This document shows positions 16,758 to 23,240 of a stretch of 23,240 nt of DNA, in pieces (within the stretch, counting starts at the first letter, position 1; each line of letters begins with the position of its first letter). The DNA comes from Lachnospiraceae bacterium UBA3802. GTDB taxonomy: Bacteria > Bacillota > Clostridia > Lachnospirales > Lachnospiraceae. The stretch covers positions 1-23,240 of the forward strand of contig DFEM01000101.1 of the NCBI GenBank assembly GCA_002369155.1, read 5' to 3'. The notes under the pieces were generated by a model. That model ran no database searches. It had not been told where the DNA came from and worked only from the letters and a program-made list of their open reading frames with translations. Made by a program: the position numbers and the translations under genes.

Positions 16758-16766
16758 TGAAATTTA

Positions 16767-16797
16767 AAGCAAGTCCCCGGGAAGGGGCTTGCTTTTT
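16767..16797 (+). terminator. Rho-independent terminator after the sugar-phosphate transferase gene
   Basis: AAGCAAG-T-CCCC, loop GGGAA, then GGGG-CTTGCTT and a T run: an 11-bp stem with one bulged T, starting 9 nt after the stop codon. Confidence 0.9.
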
Positions 16798-16801
16798 GTA
16801 T

Positions 16802-16950
16802 ATTAATACAGGGATGGATAATTGTTTTAATACAAGGATAAATGTATGTTTATACATGGATGAATATTTGTATTATTACAGGGATGAATGTTTGTATATT
16901 AATAATAGAGTTGAATGATTATATATTAAATACAAAGATGGATGATTAAT
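16802..16950. repeat. Degenerate ~24-bp tandem repeat tract upstream of the LRR-SLH gene
   Basis: About six imperfect copies of a unit close to TTAATACAGGGATGAATGTT. The TACAGGGATG core recurs at 16807, 16831 (TACAAGGATA), 16853 (TACATGGATG), 16877 (TACAGGGATG), 16904 (AATAGAGTTG) and 16931 (TACAAAGATG), giving periods of 24, 22, 24, 27 and 27 bp. It fills the gap between the terminator and the next gene. No ORF on either strand is credible here, and no clear promoter or Shine-Dalgarno was found in it. Confidence 0.75.
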
Positions 16951-16972
16951 TAGATAAATTTGTTTTTTGCGT

Positions 16973-19048
16973 ATGAAAAAAGTGTCTTTGGGAAAAATAA
17001 TTAAATATGTTTTTTCGCCGTTAGCGGCTCTGTTTATGTTTACAGGGATATTGTTCTTTGGCGGCAGGGCAGGGGTTGCTCTGGCTGCACCCATACAGCC
17101 TGTGGACATAAACGAATCATCCTTCCCCGATGCCAATTTCAGGGCGGTAGTTTCGGGAAGCGATATTGATCTTGATGGTAACGGATATCTTGATGAGAAT
17201 GAAATAGCGGGAACCATCAATATTTACTGCCAAGGGATGGGAATCACCTCTCTTCAGGGAGTGGAATACTTTGTCAATCTGCAGGGCCTTTGGTGCTACG
17301 ATAATTCCATTGAGAGCATGAACTTAAGCAATAATACAGATTTAAGAGGCCTGTGGTGCTCGGGAAACCCTCTCACATCACTTGATTTATCTCCAAATCC
17401 GGAGCTTACATGGGTATATTGCTACGATTGTAACCTGACTTCTTTGAATGTTTCGGGCAATCCGAAGATGGCATACATTGAATGCAACACAAATCCGCTC
17501 TCTTCTTTGGATGTAACACACAATCCTGAATTAGAGCACTTAACATGCGGTTCCTGCGAATTGTTAAATCTGGATTTAACTAATAATCCGAAGCTTTCTC
17601 ACCTTGATGCATTCAGAAATCACCTCACTTCTCTTGATATTTCACATAATCCTAAGATGAAGCGACTCGACATTTGGGACAATCCGGGACTCGGAAGCAT
17701 AGACTTAAGTCATAACCCCGGATTGCAATACTATAACTGCGCCAATAACGATGCGGGAAGTGTGGATGTAAGTCACAATCCTGAATTGCAAAAGTTAATC
17801 TGCAGCTATAACCATATTAAGAGTCTGGACTTATCCAATAACCCCAAGCTTGTATATCTTGACTGCGCAGTGAACCAAATCGGTTCCCTTGATTTGTCAG
17901 AAAATCCCGACCTTTATTTCCTGCAGGCTTTTACCAACGGTTTTTCATCTTTAAACATCGGGAACAACCCTTCGCTTGTAAAGACTTACAAAGAAGGCAA
18001 GAAGAAATCCGAATATGATGTCTGCAACGGTCATTCCTGGACACTTGACTTTGGCGGAGACACATCAACCGGCGGCGATAATATTTATTTCCTTTGCTTT
18101 GATGATGGAGTTAATTTAATTACCGAAGCTGAGAATAAAGAACAAACCAAAGAAAAGGATACTGACGAAGATTCCGATTTGGATACGGAGAATCTGATTA
18201 CAAGAGAGACAGTCGCTTGGACTCTTTATAATTTTGCCGGAAGTCCTGATGTAACCGGATTAAAATCAAGGTTTACCGACGTCAAAGAAGGAGCATGGTA
18301 TGAAGATGCGCTTCTTTGGGGAGAGAAGAATTCCATATGTGTCGGCTCTCCCAATGTGGCATCGGATACATTTGGCATCGGCGAATACATCACCAGACAG
18401 GATATGGCATTAATGCTTATGCGTTATTCGGAATATAAAGGGTATGAGAGAGCGATTGATTTTGGAAGAACCGATGAATATCTGGATTATTACGATATTG
18501 ATTATTATGCCTGGGAAGCCATCACCTGGGCTGTGACCTGGAATATTATGAGCGGAAAAGGGGAACCGGGCTCCGGCAAGGATCAGCAAAAAATAGATCC
18601 TCACGGCAAGGTTACACGTGAGGAATTCGAGTCCACTTACAAAAAGATGATGTCGGTTAACGGACTGGCTTCTCCCTCATCTTTCCCTATTCCGGATATA
18701 AAGGCAGAGGACCTTGCCGGATCTGAGGATGGAAAAGGCGGTGACGGCGATTTATCCGGCAAAACTGCTGACTCAAGTGCCAATCAGAAATCAGGTGAAT
18801 CAGGCTTAGATACGATTTCAAATGCTGATTCAGGCACATCAGGTTCGAATTCTGATATTAATTTAGCGGATGGTACTTCTCTTTCCGAACAAAGCATTGC
18901 AGCCGGCGAAGGTTTGATTCTTAATGATAATGATGTAATTGATATCCGAAAAAAACGTGCTAAAATTATTATAGTAATTTCGATAATAACAGGAATTTTG
19001 GCGATTGCTGCATTTTCTGCAGTCATCGTTCGAAAAAGGAAAAAATAA
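16973..19048 (+). CDS. Surface protein: signal peptide, EF-hand, leucine-rich repeats, SLH domains, C-terminal membrane helix
   Basis: A 691-residue exported protein. The signal peptide ends near VALA38/AP. An EF-hand-like calcium loop with ideal ligands (Asp66, Asp68, Asn70, Asp74, Glu77) comes next. About 11 leucine-rich repeats of 21 residues span about 86-345, with the repeated (D/N)xSxNPxL signature at 117, 138, 159, 180, 201, 222, 244, 265, 286, 307 and 328. After a charged linker come S-layer-homology-type modules (about 400-565: ITRETVAWTLYNFAG, FTDVKEGAWYEDALLWG, YITRQDMALMLMRYS, VTREEF). A Ser/Gly/Asp-rich stretch follows, then a C-terminal helix (KIIIVISIITGILAIAAF) with basic tail RKRKK. 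Having both SLH modules and a membrane helix is unusual. ATG 16973 has no visible Shine-Dalgarno. The stop overlaps the yvcK ATG. A binding or adhesion role is likely; the ligand is unknown. Confidence 0.85.
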   Translation: MKKVSLGKIIKYVFSPLAALFMFTGILFFGGRAGVALAAPIQPVDINESSFPDANFRAVVSGSDIDLDGNGYLDENEIAGTINIYCQGMGITSLQGVEYFVNLQGLWCYDNSIESMNLSNNTDLRGLWCSGNPLTSLDLSPNPELTWVYCYDCNLTSLNVSGNPKMAYIECNTNPLSSLDVTHNPELEHLTCGSCELLNLDLTNNPKLSHLDAFRNHLTSLDISHNPKMKRLDIWDNPGLGSIDLSHNPGLQYYNCANNDAGSVDVSHNPELQKLICSYNHIKSLDLSNNPKLVYLDCAVNQIGSLDLSENPDLYFLQAFTNGFSSLNIGNNPSLVKTYKEGKKKSEYDVCNGHSWTLDFGGDTSTGGDNIYFLCFDDGVNLITEAENKEQTKEKDTDEDSDLDTENLITRETVAWTLYNFAGSPDVTGLKSRFTDVKEGAWYEDALLWGEKNSICVGSPNVASDTFGIGEYITRQDMALMLMRYSEYKGYERAIDFGRTDEYLDYYDIDYYAWEAITWAVTWNIMSGKGEPGSGKDQQKIDPHGKVTREEFESTYKKMMSVNGLASPSSFPIPDIKAEDLAGSEDGKGGDGDLSGKTADSSANQKSGESGLDTISNADSGTSGSNSDINLADGTSLSEQSIAAGEGLILNDNDVIDIRKKRAKIIIVISIITGILAIAAFSAVIVRKRKK

Positions 19049-20004
19049 TGCAAAAAGAAATGAAAAAAGTAGTGGTATTCGGAGGTGGTACGGGACTCTC
19101 ATCCCTGCTTTCCGGCCTTAAATTATTTCCCTTGGACGTTACGACTGTTATCGCAGTTTCCGATAACGGAAGTTCGACAGGTGTTTTGAAGGAAGAATTA
19201 AATATACCTGCGGTCGGCGATATAGGAAAAGTTTTGCTTTCGATGGCAAACGTGGATTCCGATTTCGTGGAGCTTTTGGGATACCGTTTTTCAAAAGAAG
19301 GTACGCTTCACAATCACCCTGTCCGTAACATCATGCTTGCTGCTTTGATTGATACCAAGGGCAGCCTTTCTGAAGCCACCAAATACATGGCAAAGCTCCT
19401 CCAGGTTAAAGGTACCGTGTTGCCGCTTACCGAAGAGAAAGTCGAGCTTGTAGGTATGGGAAACAGAAAAGAGTATTTCGGCGAAGAGAGTGTCAGCGCG
19501 AACATTAAGAAGATAAAGAAACTTTACTACGATCACGATATTCATATCTGCAAGGAAGTAAAGGAAAAGATCAAAGAAGCTGACCTTATAATCTTCAGCC
19601 CCGGAAGCCTTTATACAAGCATCTTACCCCACCTTCTTGCAAAGGAAGTTGTTGATGCGCTGAATGCTTCCAAGGCTCCGCTTATGTACATTTCAAACCT
19701 TGTTACACAGCCGGGCGAAACCGATGACTATAATGTCGGTGATCATATCGATGTATTAAACCATTATTTAAATGGCCGAAAAATCGATATTGTTATCGCC
19801 AACAATGGTGAAGTTGATGACAAGATAAGACGCAAATACCTCGATACAGAAGGCAAGACCATCGTTTCAATCGAAGGCATCAACGACAAAGAAACCACAG
19901 TCATCGCCGACAACATCTTCTCCATCGAAGACGGCAGAATAAGGCACAACGCCCTCAAAACCGCCTACCTTGTATTTTCATACATGATGGATGAAGGGGA
20001 GTAA
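19048..20004 (+). CDS. yvcK: YvcK/CofD-family protein (gluconeogenesis factor)
   Basis: In Bacillus subtilis and other Firmicutes, YvcK binds UDP-sugars and is needed for growth on gluconeogenic carbon and for normal cell-wall synthesis. The 318-residue protein matches that family in length and motifs: VVVFGGGTGLSSLLSGL at the N-terminus, AVSDNGSSTG, VGDIGK, HNHPVRNIM, FSPGSLYTSI and NLVTQPGET. The ATG overlaps the stop of the LRR-SLH gene (TAATG) and has AAGGA 7 nt upstream, so the two are translationally coupled. Its usual partners rapZ (yvcJ) and whiA are not adjacent here. CofD, the related F420 enzyme, is unlikely in this context. Confidence 0.9.
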   Translation: MQKEMKKVVVFGGGTGLSSLLSGLKLFPLDVTTVIAVSDNGSSTGVLKEELNIPAVGDIGKVLLSMANVDSDFVELLGYRFSKEGTLHNHPVRNIMLAALIDTKGSLSEATKYMAKLLQVKGTVLPLTEEKVELVGMGNRKEYFGEESVSANIKKIKKLYYDHDIHICKEVKEKIKEADLIIFSPGSLYTSILPHLLAKEVVDALNASKAPLMYISNLVTQPGETDDYNVGDHIDVLNHYLNGRKIDIVIANNGEVDDKIRRKYLDTEGKTIVSIEGINDKETTVIADNIFSIEDGRIRHNALKTAYLVFSYMMDEGE

Positions 20005-20034
20005 AATAGGATTTAAATCACAAAACGAATTAAA

Positions 20035-20063
20035 TTGACACCACATATGACACCAAGTATAAT
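20035..20063 (+). promoter_or_regulatory. Consensus promoter with a direct-repeat operator candidate for hicB
   Basis: TTGACA (20035-20040), 17-bp spacer and TATAAT (20058-20063): both hexamers match the sigma-70/sigma-A consensus perfectly. The start would be near 20070. TGACACCA occurs twice, at 20036-20043 and 20048-20055, in the same orientation 12 bp apart. It covers the -35 and the spacer and would suit binding of a ribbon-helix-helix repressor such as the encoded protein. Confidence 0.85.
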
Positions 20064-20086
20064 AGGAAGTGAAGATGAGGTGAATG

Positions 20087-20464
20087 ATGAAGAAAACGAT
20101 TGATTATTATCTTTCTCTTCCTTATCGATTAGAGATTGTTCCTGATACAGTAGAGGGAGGATACGGAGCGCGTTACCCTGAATTGCCGGGCTGTATAACG
20201 TGTGCGGATTCTCTTGAAGAAGTAGTAATGAATGCAGAAGATGCAAAAAGAGCCTGGCTGGAAGCAGCGTTGAAGGATAAAGTTGAAATACCTGAACCTG
20301 AACAGGATGATTCAGCGCTTGAGTATTCGGGACAGTTTAAAATAAGAATGCCCAAAAGCCTTCATAAATCTTTATCAGTGCATGCCAAACAGGAAGGCAT
20401 AAGTATGAATCAATACTGTATTTATCTGCTTTCAAAAAATGATGCGACATATGTGGTGAATTAA
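20087..20464 (+). CDS. hicB: HicB-family antitoxin-like protein without a visible HicA
   Basis: A 125-residue protein with the two-part HicB layout. The N-terminal RNase-H-like HicB domain is at about 1-60 (YRLEIVPDTVEGGYGARYP, LPGCITCADSLEEVVMNAEDA). The C-terminal Arc/ribbon-helix-helix DNA-binding segment is at about 80-120 (SGQFKIRMPKSLHKSLSVHA, EGISMNQYCIYLLS). HicB normally neutralises the small mRNA interferase HicA. No ~60-residue HicA frame exists in the 79 nt before or the 67 nt after it. ATG 20087 is preferred over 20084 because GAGG then sits 6 nt upstream. It may be a solitary regulator or an antitoxin left after toxin loss. Confidence 0.85.
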   Translation: MKKTIDYYLSLPYRLEIVPDTVEGGYGARYPELPGCITCADSLEEVVMNAEDAKRAWLEAALKDKVEIPEPEQDDSALEYSGQFKIRMPKSLHKSLSVHAKQEGISMNQYCIYLLSKNDATYVVN

Positions 20465-20531
20465 TCGAAAGGCGAAGTTCATTTTGGAGTTAATGGAATG
20501 AATTCAGTAAGACGAAGCTGTCGGAATTTCA

Positions 20532-22766
20532 TTAGTTTCCAAAAGAAGCATGAAAAAGAGTATATCTTAAATACCTTATCAAAGTTTTTTCTTTAAGCTT
20601 ATTTAAAAGTTTACCGCGATTGTCTAAGGCGTTCTCTGTAACGCCTTTTTTTAGTTCCTTCTTTGTGTCATAGAGATATTTTTCCAAATCATCAAGGAAA
20701 ACGAATTCAAATTCAGGATATTCCTTACTCAGCCTCCTCTTGTATTCCTGTATAGTCTCCCCGTCTTCAATCGCCATTCCAAGAAGCTTCAAAATGGCAA
20801 AGATTTGCTTACAGATAATGACAAATTGCTTATCATAATCAAGCTTTTTAAATCGAATGAGAGCATTGATTCTAAACAAAGTATAGAAGAATGCGATAAC
20901 AGCGATTCCCGAAATGGCAGGAATCACAATCATATACCACTTAATTGTTAAAGTATCGGGTTCCTCTTCGGTCTCAGGTAACTCGGGAAGAGGAGCAGCA
21001 TTTTCCGGTTTATCTTTTGGATCATAATTGCCGAATACCGGGATTGTCGCGTCATTTGATGCTGCGCTCCAGTATGATCCGCCGCCGTAGCCGGGAGTGG
21101 GGTCAAATGCTATCCAGCCTGCGTTGTCAAAATAAACCTCAGCCCATGCGTGTGCCATATCGGAAGTTATATAAAGTGATTTATACGAATAAGTCGGAGT
21201 GCTGTAACCCTGCACGTATCTTGCGGGAATGCCTTCAGACCTGGCTAAAAGCACGAAAGCAGTAGCAAAGAAACTGCAATATCCTTTTCGTTCTTTAAGT
21301 ATAAAATAGTCCAGGAATTCGCTCTCATTTGTTATCTCTTTGGGAACGGCACCGGGAGTGCTTGAATACTCAAAAGTCTTAAGCAAAGAATCGATTCGAA
21401 CAAGCTTTTCATAGTCGGAATCGCAGTCTTTTAAAAGCTCATCCATATAGGTTTGCAATTCATCCGAGAGCTTAACGTCCTTACAGTAAAAATCCTTTAT
21501 ATAATTTTGATGGTCGATAAATTTATCGTAAGTATATTCTTTGTCTTTCCTTAATCCAAACTGAAACAAAGTCCCCTCATAAACTTCTTTGGAAGGAGCA
21601 GGAGCGTCTTTTATAAATTGCTCGAATTTCTTATTATCGTTGTTTACCACAAGATACGTCATACTGTATCTTGTCTTGTAGCTTCTGTTTTCAGGCCATA
21701 ATACATCGGAACCGTTATAGAGAATATCATAATTAAAAATCGGGAAATTGCTCTTTCTGACAACGGATTTTGGCAGTGTAAAGACATATGATGTGTTCAT
21801 TTGGACATATTCGATAGTCATATCATCCCACATCACATAATCTTCGGGAGTATCCGTGTATTCACTTAGGGACGCCAAAAGCCCGATGGAATCAAACATT
21901 GAATCGGGTGCGAAATCTTTATCATCGTCAATCCATCCTCGCCCTGTAAAGGTCGAGAAATTCTTGCCTGCAATTTTTAGATGCTCGGTTTCTTTTGGAA
22001 TGCTGAATACCGCAAGCACACGCTCATTATTTTTTTTGACATCGCCGACAAGATAACTATCATCAGTAAAACCTGTTACACCTTCCACATAGTCTTCGTC
22101 TTTTCTTATCGATGTTCTGATTTGAATATCCTGAATCAGGGCTTTTGTCTTTCTATATACAGTCTTAACGATTGGCCATTTATAAGGAGTTTTCGGAGCG
22201 GGTGATAAGAAAACGAGTGAAGCGATAAGAATGAGGAAAGGTGCGATAAAAACCATGTGAGTTTTTAATTCGGTGTTTCCGTATTTTTTCCATCTTCTTT
22301 GCGTTTCGTTTGCGATGGTTAAAAGCGTCAAAAAGAAAACCGAAGCCACAAGGAGTTTGCCGATATCCCATTTTAATATTGCAGCGGGTATTAATGCGGC
22401 GAAAGAGAGAGCGGAAACGACTATCCCAAACACCCTGACATATGCGATTAATTCACCGAGTATAAATGCCGCTGTCGCGAAAGCCAAAAGCCACAAAAGT
22501 TTTAAGTTTTCTGCGGATTTTCCGATGAATGCTTCGTATCTTGAAAGTATAATTATGAATATGGTTAATGAGGAAAAAATCCCTGCTGATACAAGTCTTC
22601 CCGTTAATGAACTGTTTTTAAAAAGCACGAAAAGAAGTGCGATTGTAAGCTGCAGCAAAAAGAGAAAGAAACTAACTTTCCCAAGCCCCACTACTCCTGA
22701 GAGGACAGAGAGTAATGCGGATGCTGCGGTTAATACATACAAAAGTTCATAAAGGATGGTAACCAT
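20532..22766 (-). CDS. TgpA-like membrane protein with extracellular transglutaminase-like domain
   Basis: A 744-residue membrane protein. Residues ~1-200 hold six to seven hydrophobic helices (DUF3488-like). A large extracytoplasmic region follows with a transglutaminase/protease-like core. The nucleophile is Cys497 in RKGYCSFFATAFVLLARSEG, followed by IPARYVQGY. His539 is in HAWAEVYF and Asp555 in WIAFDPTPG, so the Cys-His-Asp triad is complete. Another membrane helix at about 615-640 and a cytoplasmic DUF4129-like C-terminus (about 650-744, ETIQEYKRRLSKEYPEF) complete it. AAAGGAGG precedes the ATG, which overlaps the stop of the upstream DUF58 gene (TAATG). DUF58-transglutaminase pairs, usually with a MoxR ATPase upstream, form a conserved bacterial operon of unclear substrate, thought to act on envelope proteins. 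Confidence 0.88.
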   Translation of the reverse strand: MVTILYELLYVLTAASALLSVLSGVVGLGKVSFFLFLLQLTIALLFVLFKNSSLTGRLVSAGIFSSLTIFIIILSRYEAFIGKSAENLKLLWLLAFATAAFILGELIAYVRVFGIVVSALSFAALIPAAILKWDIGKLLVASVFFLTLLTIANETQRRWKKYGNTELKTHMVFIAPFLILIASLVFLSPAPKTPYKWPIVKTVYRKTKALIQDIQIRTSIRKDEDYVEGVTGFTDDSYLVGDVKKNNERVLAVFSIPKETEHLKIAGKNFSTFTGRGWIDDDKDFAPDSMFDSIGLLASLSEYTDTPEDYVMWDDMTIEYVQMNTSYVFTLPKSVVRKSNFPIFNYDILYNGSDVLWPENRSYKTRYSMTYLVVNNDNKKFEQFIKDAPAPSKEVYEGTLFQFGLRKDKEYTYDKFIDHQNYIKDFYCKDVKLSDELQTYMDELLKDCDSDYEKLVRIDSLLKTFEYSSTPGAVPKEITNESEFLDYFILKERKGYCSFFATAFVLLARSEGIPARYVQGYSTPTYSYKSLYITSDMAHAWAEVYFDNAGWIAFDPTPGYGGGSYWSAASNDATIPVFGNYDPKDKPENAAPLPELPETEEEPDTLTIKWYMIVIPAISGIAVIAFFYTLFRINALIRFKKLDYDKQFVIICKQIFAILKLLGMAIEDGETIQEYKRRLSKEYPEFEFVFLDDLEKYLYDTKKELKKGVTENALDNRGKLLNKLKEKTLIRYLRYTLFHASFGN

Positions 22767-23240
22767 TAAAGCACCTCCTTTAATCTGTCTTCGTAGCCGA
22801 TTCTTTTTACGATGGTATTTTTCCCGATATTAACGGAATCTTTTCCGGTATCTTCGCATACATGATAAATGACGACGGGCGTCTGATTTTTGGTTAGTTC
22901 ATTGACCATAAACAAAGCATCGTCGTTTATTTCATGCACGATTAAATACACCATGCTGCATGATGTGATATTCGCTGTATTTGCGGACTTGAAAAGCTTA
23001 TTTAAAGTGCTGTTTTCATCAAAAGAAAAATCCGACATTGCCGCATAGAAATCTTCAAAAGAAGAGATGCCCTGCAAATGATATTGCTTTGCTGTTTTCT
23101 CGAAAGTATGGATATTTGTTGTGATCCCATTTGAGAGATGATAATAGGAAACTGCGAGTGCGGTCTCAAGTATTTTATTTTCCAGAGGAAGATAATCAAA
23201 AGGGTTATTGCTGTATCGGCAGGAATCCATGATGATTCCG
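22766..23240 (-). CDS. DUF58-family protein, C-terminal part (5' end outside window)
   Basis: The frame is open to the right edge of the window, reading GIIMDSCRYS at its visible beginning, so the ATG at 23230 is internal and the N-terminal part is missing. About 158 residues remain. MDSCRYS followed by LENKILETALAVSYYHLSNGI fits the von Willebrand A-like half of DUF58 proteins, in which a D-x-S-type metal site is followed by a helix and a later VYLIV strand. The assignment rests mostly on gene order: the stop overlaps the ATG of a transglutaminase gene, the standard partner of DUF58. Confidence 0.65.
   Translation of the reverse strand, partial: GIIMDSCRYSNNPFDYLPLENKILETALAVSYYHLSNGITTNIHTFEKTAKQYHLQGISSFEDFYAAMSDFSFDENSTLNKLFKSANTANITSCSMVYLIVHEINDDALFMVNELTKNQTPVVIYHVCEDTGKDSVNIGKNTIVKRIGYEDRLKEVL

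Noticed and set aside
16876..17220. 114-residue minus-strand frame over the repeat tract
   Set aside because: Its periodic SLYLIYN-like tail is only the translated DNA repeat, and it lies antisense to the LRR gene's signal peptide.
20491..20535. Inverted repeat between hicB and the transglutaminase gene as a terminator
   Set aside because: The arms pair only with bulges around an 18-nt loop and no T run follows on either strand.
22273..22752. 159-residue plus-strand frame opposite the transglutaminase gene
   Set aside because: Antisense to the transmembrane part of a well-supported gene; no ribosome site or recognisable motif.

Overview
The window looks like a piece of chromosome from an anaerobic, low-GC Gram-positive bacterium. 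Lachnospiraceae (a Butyrivibrio/Roseburia-like clostridium) is my best guess. The reasons are strong AGGAGG-type ribosome sites, AT-rich promoters with TATAAT -10 boxes, a rubrerythrin/desulfoferrodoxin pair typical of anaerobes, a Gram-positive CpsB/CpsC/CpsD capsule regulation cassette, an SLH-domain surface protein, and a COG3581-type (2-hydroxyacyl-CoA dehydratase-like) iron-sulfur protein. The placement comes from gene content only. No rRNA, tRNA, CRISPR array, insertion sequence or replication origin was seen.

Layout. (1) 1-1817: the C-terminal part of a large surface protein with repeated Ig-like modules and a C-terminal membrane anchor, ending at a hairpin terminator. (2) 1893-5875: nucleotide-sugar genes. 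A GDP-mannose 4,6-dehydratase gene (minus strand) is broken by an in-frame TAA. Divergent from it is an operon of bifunctional mannose-1-P guanylyltransferase/mannose-6-P isomerase, class I mannose-6-P isomerase and a tandem ACT-domain protein. (3) 5866-8660: a strong promoter drives a Wzz-like membrane protein whose cytoplasmic domain resembles a tyrosine kinase without its P-loop, followed by a stand-alone COG3581-like protein. (4) 8662-10245, minus strand: a HipA-like kinase/HTH repressor pair whose promoter overlaps a perfect 16-bp palindrome. (5) 10369-14792, plus strand: rubrerythrin, desulfoferrodoxin, a membrane-anchored cohesin-like/cadherin-like protein, then CpsB phosphatase, CpsC and CpsD, with no terminator visible between them. 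(6) 14879-15265: a 5'-truncated GH25 lysozyme remnant. (7) 15318-16757: the polyprenyl-phosphate sugar-1-phosphate transferase that starts repeat-unit synthesis, ending at a good terminator. (8) 16802-16950: about six degenerate ~24-bp tandem repeats. (9) 16973-20004: an EF-hand/LRR/SLH surface protein translationally coupled to yvcK. (10) 20035-20464: a consensus promoter and an orphan HicB-like antitoxin. (11) 20532-23240, minus strand: a TgpA-like membrane transglutaminase and the end of a DUF58 protein.

Working together. Most of the window serves the cell envelope. The mannose genes supply GDP-mannose, and GDP-4-keto-6-deoxymannose if gmd is functional. The sugar-1-phosphate transferase loads the first sugar on the lipid carrier. 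CpsB/C/D and the second Wzz-like protein would control chain length and export. YvcK links central metabolism to envelope synthesis in other Firmicutes. No glycosyltransferases beyond the initiating enzyme, no flippase and no polymerase lie here, so the rest of the polysaccharide pathway must be outside the window. The less familiar parts are the P-loop-less Wzz fusion beside a COG3581 protein, the cohesin-like protein overlapping cpsB, and the repeat tract ahead of the LRR-SLH gene.
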